Source: Buxus sempervirens (taxonomy: Eukaryota > Streptophyta > Magnoliopsida > Buxales > Buxaceae). Taken from it: 64,000 bases of DNA. A program made the position numbers and the translations under genes. Within the stretch, counting starts at the first letter, position 1. The number at the start of each line of letters is the position of its first letter. The stretch spans positions 15,226,221 to 15,290,220 of the forward strand of contig OX387192.1 of assembly GCA_947561395.2 (NCBI GenBank). The letters are read 5' to 3'. A model generated the notes under the pieces. The model made no database searches and was not told where the DNA came from. It saw only the letters and a list, made by a program, of their open reading frames with translations. Of this stretch, positions 57,936 to 64,000 are shown piece after piece.

Positions 57936-59227
57936 CTTGGTGGTTGTAATTATTTCTCATTATGTGATGTTACAGGGTGGTATGCTATTTATTGTGATTT
58001 CTATATTATCGTTTTCTGGTTGTTGTAGTTGTTTGGTTTAATCGCCTACCTCATGACTTATTTTATATAAACATGGATTGATTTCATGCATGCACCTTGC
58101 TACTTGTTAAAATTTATTCTCACTCCAGTATTCCCCAATTTTCAGGTAATCTTGGTAAGGACGACAAGCATTGGGCTAGTATTTAAAAGGGGTAGCCAGT
58201 TTAATTGTAGATTAGTTTCACGAGCTTAAGGAAATTGTAAAGGTTAAAGATTAATTGTTAGTGAATATTATTTTATATTTCCGCATATAACTCTGATAAT
58301 GTAATTAATAAAGGTTTTAATTTGATCTGGATTTTAGTTGCTTTTGTTACTTATTATAACACCTCCGGTCCGGAAAAATTTGACTCGGAACTGGGGCATT
58401 ACATTACGGCAGATTCAAGTACAATTCAAGTTCTAAAACACATCGTATGCTAAAATCTCGATTAAACAGAGTGCTACTCACTTGAATCGCAACTCCTCTA
58501 ACTTAGAGATTTCAATTCTTCTTCAGGTCACTAACGACAGTCGATTTGAGATTCCCGCTCGCTGACGTTCACTTTCAATCTCAAGTTCTCCTGAGCAGTG
58601 TTTCAGATTTGATTAGGTTCGAACCACAACTTACTTCCTATATCCTTTGCTCACGATTGCTCAAGATAAATTTGCCCTTACCTGATTTCTCTGTCTGAAA
58701 TGACTGAGATCTGAACCTGCTGCCACCACGATCTTCGACAGAAGAAATCCACCATTGGTATCCCTTTCGGCCACTCCAACTCACAGCTCACACTCACGTT
58801 CTCCTCTCTTCTCAATCTGATTGAGCAACAGCCGCAACTCCTCCTCCGACCAAAATGAGCTAAACCTAAGCTCCCAAAATTGTTGTTACTTATAGTGGTC
58901 GTTGGCGCTCACTCTTTTCATGCTATGCTGTGTGCTCGCCCACAGCTTTTCCTACATACACAGCTCCTTAACCTTGCTCCTGTGATTTCCTTCTTCACCT
59001 AATCACATTAATTTAGCCCCTTCACTTAAAAGCAATTAAATCCCCATATAAAATTATCAACTCAGAATTTTGTTACCTCTCACCTTAACTTAACTTTCAA
59101 AATTTCAGATTCGCGAAATTCCATATTTACTCTTGACTTCGCTTACCTGGATTCTCACCATTAAAATATAATTAAAAATTATTATATAATTCCCGCAATA
59201 ACCTTTATTAGAAACCAGGGTTTTACA

Positions 59228-59247
59228 TTCTCCCCCCCCCCCCCCCT
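59228..59247 (-). promoter_or_regulatory. Polypurine tract of the non-autonomous element
   Basis: Minus strand reads sixteen G then AGAA directly before the LTR start TGTAAAACCC. An unusually long pure G run for a PPT. Confidence 0.75.
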
Positions 59248-60952
59248 CGCTACAAATAAATTTCGTCTTCAAAATTTGAATCAATAATCTTCTTTCTACA
59301 ATTCAGAACAACATTCAAAATTTTCATTTTCTTCATTTATTTCTATTTCTCAAAATATGATTTAACTTCAAGAATACTGTAGAAGAAATCCAAAAATTCC
59401 CTATCCTCAATCTGTACATATAAAACGCATCCGCTTATATGTAATCTTGAGAAGAAAATCCCAGATTTCTTCTAGCTTAACTTGCTTCAAAATATCAAAT
59501 TCACAATACATATTTGCATGCCTATTCGTCCTAATACATACCCCATATTGCATAGAGTTTCACACTCCAGTGTAGTTTCACATGGTACCCTGCTTCACCA
59601 CACCTTGGTATGTCCCAATGCAACTGGCTCAACAAGCAACAGATAACATCCAATAACCATAATTAATTTTGCATCCATCCCCAAATATACATATATAATC
59701 CGACCAATTCTAATCTTGTATTTGCAACATTTGACATCCATAGAATGTATTAACCTGCAATCTCTGAAATTGCGACTTAAATCTTTATACAACTTTAATT
59801 ATTATCTGGGATAAAATTTGAAATTTTTTTTTCAACATTTTCCGATAATTTAAGGTTTTAGTTAATCTAGATGTATTCAACTTATTCAATTAATATACCC
59901 ATCTATATATCCATTATATTCCTAAGTTAGTAAAAATTAATCCTAACTGTTGTATGATTATAATTAATTCCCCTTGCTAATTAAAACTTCAGTGTATTTC
60001 TGCTTGGGAAAACTGAGCGCTCAACATTCAACTCACAACCTCCCGCTAACTAACTTGGGTTTTAAACCCAATCTTGCGCTAACCCAACCGACCCGACGGT
60101 TTCTTTAAAAAGAAAAATTTTGTAAAACAAACAAACATACATGCACGCTAACTCATTCTTGAACTGCTCACTGCCGCTAAGCCCTACCCTCCTCGGCGCT
60201 AGATCTCTTCAATCCCCAATCGATCGACTCCTCTTCTCAATCGCCACCAATAGGTACGCATCCAACCTGCTTTTGATCCTAGATTATTTTCCCAAACTTT
60301 CAAAAGTGAACTTGCGGCTAGGGCAATGTCCCCTATTTATGTTCGATTGATTAGGGCATTTTGTTATGGTTGGCTCTTTTATCTCCTAATCATCTCTTAT
60401 TAATGATTTGAACTTAATTTAGTCAAAGATTCATGCGTTTACCCCACTTGACGTGAAAACCCCCAATTTCCTGTTTGCGGCAGATAGCACGCACACACTC
60501 TGTTAACCTGAGCAGCTCTGAGAAGCCTTGGCGCCAAGTCAACAATGTTTTTAAACAGGATTTTCTTTACTTCTAGATACTCTCTAGGTTAGATTTGAAC
60601 AAAATTTGTTGATTATTTGATCGTTCATCCCATTTGGTATTCAATTCCCAGTTTCCTTCTTGCGGCCACCAATAGGCACTGACCTAATTTGTGTTTGGCG
60701 CCACCTGATTCCCACAATTTCTTTTCTTTTCAAATTGTTCTCAAGTGTTTCAAATTTTAGATTTGTTTTAGGACTTTATTAATCCATTATTGCATGCTTT
60801 TACCTTGGTTTGGTGTATTGCATTTCATAAATTGTATTTGATCTATATGCATGGTTATTCGCTAACTTGCCTTTATCTACTTGTGTTTTTCTGCTCTCCC
60901 TTTTTATTTTTCTTTATTATATGTTCCGATTCCGCTTTATTCCAATCCCTAG
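59248..60952 (+). other. Interior spacer, upstream region of the antisense gene
   Basis: 1.7 kb without a recognised protein. From about 60140 the plus strand becomes richer in CTCTTC/GCCGC words (GCCGCTAAGCCCTACCCTCC, CGGCGCTAGATCTCTTCAAT), which looks like a plant 5' UTR; CCCAATTTCCTG(T/C)TTGCGG-like words recur near 60465 and 60650. An intron-containing leader is possible. Confidence 0.4.
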
Positions 60953-62384
60953 ATGGCTAGAACTTCGGTTGGGAATCCTTCTAAGAGGGCTAGGGTTGAG
61001 CCTAGAGAAATCCGATTTTATTTTGATAGCGAGAAAGATTTGTATGAGAGATATTTTGGTCGTAGAGCCATCTTGTTGGAGAGAAGGGTTATGTTTGAGG
61101 ACTTTGTTCCATTTATGGAGAGGATTTTCATAGACCGCCGGTGGCTATCCCTCTTTGACGACTTGGCTCCTACTTGCGAGGAGCTAGTTAGAGAGTTTTA
61201 TAGTAATATTCATGAGGTCTCCCCTGATCATACCACCTTCTATGTCTATATTAGGGGTACTAGATTTTTGGTTTCACCTGACTCCATCTCAGCTCTTCTT
61301 CACATTCCTAGGGTGGAGCACCCAGTCTACCCCTTCAGATGAGACCGTTCCGAGCTATTCTATTGTCGCCACCTTCCTTGCGGGTAGAGCTACCAAGTAT
61401 GATGGGGTGGGTTCTCTCGACACCACTAGCTTCCATACTGATACCAATATCTTCCTGAGGATCGTTTTCACGAACCTCTGGCCTGTTTCCCACTTTTCTT
61501 CCCTCTCTAGTCCACACACTCTATTTCTATATGCCCTTCTGAAGGGTGATTCTATCGACCTACCCTCAGAGATTATTTATATCATTCTCGGGGTTCATGA
61601 GGACTCCAGGAGGGCTGTTGCTCCTCCTTATAGGTGCCTGATAGCCAGATTTATCTCATCTTCTCCAGTTCAGTATCCTCACTTCACTCCCTTGGATTTG
61701 AGACAGCTCATTAGTAGGATCACTACGAGTCTCACTCGTTCTAGGAGGCCTGTTGATAGTTCTGTCGAGCCTTCCTCTTTTGCTCTTCCCCAAGTTGATA
61801 TTCCTCCATCTTCTTATATTCTGCCTCCAGTGGATATTACTTCCTCTTCTATTCCATCTACCTCTACTAGTGATGTTCCTCCGCCCACAGTGGATCCCTC
61901 CTCTATTCCTTCTAGTTCCACTGCTCCTTCTCAGTCCACCATTTTTGGTCTTTGCACTTCCATATCTACTTTGATAGATGAGTTGAGGTCTACGAAGGAG
62001 TTGATGAGAGCACTGGCCTTCCATATGGCTCACTTGTGTCGACAGATGGGCGAGATGGCAGAGACTCAAACGACGATACAGCAGACTCAAGAGTCCATTC
62101 AATGACATCAGGAGTCGATGGAGCTGTCAATATCGACCCTACGGGCCCAGGTACAATTCAAGCATGCCTCACACCGCAGATTGTTCCAATTTTTCCTAGC
62201 CAGCGATGAGTCTGATGCTGATGCCCCAGCGGGTGGTACTATTGGTGACAGAGGCCATGTAGGAGATGATGATAGGGCTGGAGGGGACGATGGTGGGGCT
62301 AGTGCGGCTGGGGCTGGAGATGGAGACGCAGAGACAGGAGGGAGTACTAGCGATGGAGGAGATTATGCAGGGCCATCTAGCTAA
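60953..62384 (+). pseudogene. Putative plant transposon protein (PF20167-like), one frameshift and one stop
   Basis: About 477 codons on the strand opposite to the host element. ATG at 60953 opens MARTSVGNPSKRARVEPREI. The recognisable domain includes RRWLSLFDDLAPTCEELVRE, FYSNIHEVS, YIRGTRFLVSPDSISALLHI and, after a one-base frameshift near 61335-61342, SPHTLFLYALLKGDSIDLPS. This order (aromatic-rich start, ELVREFY, RG-x-x-x-x-SP, LL-x-x-G-x-x-x-D) matches the putative plant transposon protein domain. Residues about 245-320 are Pro/Ser-rich, then comes a probable coiled coil with repeated Q/T, an in-frame TGA (62103-62105, possibly from CGA), and a Gly/Asp/Ala-rich acidic tail ending at 62384. 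Function in the family is unknown. Related genes are found as extra, sometimes antisense, ORFs of LTR elements. Confidence 0.75.
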
Positions 62385-62827
62385 CTTTTTATTCCTTAGA
62401 GTCTTTGTATTTATTTTCATTTTTGGAAAACAGATGTATATCTCTTATTTTCCCCTTTGTTATAGTGAGTCACTATCTTTTTATTTTTCTTACTATTACA
62501 GTTGTACTCAAAACTTGTACTTGTTCTTCATATATATATTTATATATTACAGATCCTTTTTGTTCACTTCCGATCTATTTTTAATTTCTACTTATTGTTC
62601 CTAGGTGGAAGTTCCTTAGCTTTGAATCACAATTGATACTGCAAATTTAATCTAACCAATTAACAATATAGTATTCACCATTAATACTATAAATTTCTGC
62701 CAGATCTGAAAAAAAACAACCCTAACATATTTTCTAATTTCAGAAGTGCTATCTAGCGAACACACAACCCCCAAGTCCATCCTAAGGTTCCTATTCCTAT
62801 ATCATGTCTCCTTTCATAACTCTGATA
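62385..62827. other. Region between the antisense gene and PBS
   Basis: AT-rich 3' flank of the plus-strand gene and at the same time the leader of the minus-strand element. T-rich with ATATATATTTATATATTAC near 62530. No other gene seen. Confidence 0.45.
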
Positions 62828-62840
62828 TGCCCTGATACCA
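62828..62840 (-). promoter_or_regulatory. Primer binding site (initiator Met tRNA type)
   Basis: Minus strand TGGTATCAGGGCA, two bases from the LTR. It differs at one position from the common plant iMet site TGGTATCAGAGCA. Confidence 0.82.
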
Positions 62841-63073
62841 TCTGTAACGCCCCGGATCCGAGTTACGTAATTAAACTGTAACTCATCTTCAGAGGTTAAT
62901 ATATAACACAGGATCACAATATCAGAGTGAAGGAAAGACATGAATGCAACAATAACTAGATAATCAGAGTATGCAAAAATCCCAAAAACGAAATAAACTC
63001 ACAAGACCGAGCAACTACCTGCAAGATTCAACCTCTCCAAGAGCAGCTGAAAACAAAACAAAACAATACGGAA

Positions 63074-63091
63074 TGAGATACGAATATCTTA
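63074..63091 (-). other. LTR hairpin, UUCG-loop, one G-U or mismatch
   Basis: Sense TAAGATA-TTCG-TATCTCA. It differs from the 3' LTR copy on the opposite arm. Confidence 0.6.
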
Positions 63092-63336
63092 GCAAATAGC
63101 ACATGCATGCAAAGCAGTTATATTAGTTCTAAAATATGCCACAATAAATAAATGAGCACAAATAATCCGGAGAAATACAATCGAGAATCCAAAATCAGCA
63201 TGATTCAAATATCAGTTTTAAACAAGAGACCAAGAGCAATAACAATCAGTCATCGAATGGTCAATGACATGCCTATTGCTTAAATTAGTTAATCAACATG
63301 CCAAGGAGACATCCACACCTCCATGTACATAGTTCC

Positions 63337-63490
63337 GGCCTACTCAGGGTTTCGGAACTCTGAAATGACGGCCTACTCAGGGTTTCGGAACTCTGAAATG
63401 ACGGCCTACTCAGGGTTTCGTCATCCAATGCCAGCCTACTCCCCGGGTTTTGACATTGACAACCAGGCCTACTCAGGGTTTCTGGCTACT
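63337..63490. repeat. GGCCTACTCAGGGTTTC minisatellite (5' LTR)
   Basis: Five units; the unit ending GGAACTCTGAAATGAC is doubled relative to 54222-54350. Confidence 0.87.
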
Positions 63491-64000
63491 CTACACCGAT
63501 TGTGGCAACACACAAGGCCATGTGATTACACCAACAAGTAATAACATTTCATTACTAAGCTTAAACATGGATCCAGAACAAGCTAAACCAATAACCCATC
63601 TCAATTACTGTGTTTAAACATAATCTGATAAAATAGCATGAAAACCCACATTCATGTGATAACAAATCATGCATAGGTATTGCTCATCATGGGTCACTCC
63701 GGACCATAGTACTCCATCATGGAGGTTCCAACTATAATTTAAATACAACGACAAAACCAACCGTATAAGATGTAAGAGTCCCAAGAATGCTCACTCTTTA
63801 AAATCTGATCATATTATAAAGTTACAACAAAAATGAGATTCAGCAATATGTATCCAATCTAGGTTTAAAGTACATAATATATCTGGAAGAAGACGATCAA
63901 ACAACGGAAAACCCTTCAATTACTTGTAGACCTGTATATGCAGAAATGTAGTTCTCTACTTCACTAATCTCAACTGTATTATCTCTCTTTTGAACATGAT

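Larger units (their letters stand above)
55650..58403 (+). mobile_element. Tekay-like solo LTR with CCGTGTACTCGG minisatellite (TSD TTACG)
   Basis: 2754 bp from TGTAAAACCCTGG to GGGGCATTACA, TSD TTACG at 55645-55649 and 58404-58408. Sister of 43401-46219; about 300 bp present there near 43430-43620 is missing. TATAAAAG at 56195-56202, donor-like AG/GCAAGTAGCAAAC at 56538, acceptor-like ATTTTCAG ending 58145. The hairpin site (near 58107) reads TTAAAATTTATTCTCA, so pairing is lost. Confidence 0.92.
53725..59227 (-). mobile_element. 3' LTR of the non-autonomous element, with nested solo LTR
   Basis: It starts TGTAACGCCCCGGATCCG and ends CAGGGTTTTACA on the plus strand. Own sequence 53725-55649 and 58409-59227. 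It has a minisatellite (54222-54350), hairpin (53956-53973), GC-type words (GGTTGGCACCAGG, TTAGCGCC) at 55340-55460 and donor-like GTGAGTAGCACTC at 58481. Compared with the right LTR it differs by a few percent and lacks one minisatellite unit. Confidence 0.88.
53725..64000 (-). mobile_element. Non-autonomous LTR retrotransposon with an antisense gene (runs off the right edge)
   Basis: Direct repeats 53725-59227 (net about 2.74 kb) and 62843 to beyond 64000 are its LTRs. The iMet-type PBS next to the right copy and the poly-purine tract next to the left copy set the sense strand as minus. The 3.6-kb interior (59228-62842) has no gag or pol. Immediately after the 3' LTR (plus strand, 59248-59275) the minus strand reads GAAGACGAAATTTATT before the purine run, like the pol end and PPT region of Tekay/Del chromoviruses. 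Size and layout recall LARDs. Left flank ACATG; right TSD not in window. Confidence 0.85.
62843..64000 (-). mobile_element. 5' LTR of the non-autonomous element, cut by the window edge
   Basis: Its first 1158 bp on the plus strand are collinear with 53725-54860. Differences are scattered substitutions, a small indel near 63140 and one extra minisatellite unit. Confidence 0.9.

Noticed and set aside
61656-62108. 150-codon minus-strand frame under the transposon-protein gene
   Set aside because: Shadow of the Pro/Ser-rich coding sequence on the other strand; composition follows the sense gene.

Overview
This window is transposon-derived plant nuclear DNA from a flowering plant with a repeat-rich, probably large genome. 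I see no intact host gene, no tRNA or rRNA, and nothing prokaryotic. The evidence is long LTRs (TG...CA ends) with 5-bp target site duplications (TSDs), a Ty3/Gypsy Tat/Ogre-type retrotransposon with an Arg-tRNA primer site, LTRs of a second Ty3/Gypsy group that resembles Tekay/Del chromoviruses, a Mutator-like (MULE) transposase relic and a small TIR element. The species cannot be named from the sequence.

Layout. From 1 to about 43 kb the window is one nest. A decayed MULE (flank 1-878, transposase pieces 36902-40055) holds a Tekay-like LTR (879-36901). That LTR holds two others: 2159-8185, which itself holds 2805-6041, and 8256-36326. The latter holds 9130-12331 and a Tat solo LTR (13660-36065). 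Inside the Tat solo LTR sits a TIR element (15954-35071), inside that a non-autonomous Tat retrotransposon (16171-34473, minus strand), and inside that another Tekay-like solo LTR (28262-30620). The nest is seven layers deep, and nearly every junction is fixed by a matching TSD. The MULE relic also carries a Tat solo LTR (37068-39431) and ends at a Tekay-like solo LTR without TSDs (40056-42398).

From 43.1 to 49.6 kb a short Copia-sized solo LTR (43152-49568) is split by two Tekay-like solo LTRs. From about 50.0 to 53.7 kb a probable Tat-like LTR is split by a 1.8-kb Tat solo LTR (51831-53637). From 53725 to the right edge lies a non-autonomous retrotransposon on the minus strand, with an iMet-tRNA primer site, a poly-purine tract and about 2.7-kb LTRs. 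Its 3.6-kb interior carries, on the opposite strand, one decayed gene of the putative plant transposon protein family (60953-62384).

The Tat element, read on the minus strand, has a 5' LTR, PBS, leader, ORF1 (DUF7745-like, three stops), two tandem arrays, a truncated gag, almost no pol, the integrase C-terminus, a PPT and a truncated 3' LTR. It needs proteins from another element to move. I count 14 solo LTRs against two elements that still have an interior, so LTR-LTR recombination has been a major force here.

The strongest unexplained signals are in the non-coding sequence. The Tekay-like LTRs share a small hairpin with UUCG or GUAA loop and covarying stem, lying between conserved splice-donor-like and splice-acceptor-like sites, which suggests an intron inside the LTR. 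A short acidic peptide frame follows the acceptor. The Tat LTRs carry arrays of 7-7-7 inverted repeats at about 28-bp pitch next to their TATA boxes. One tandem array in the Tat element has inverted-repeat arms that change together from unit to unit.
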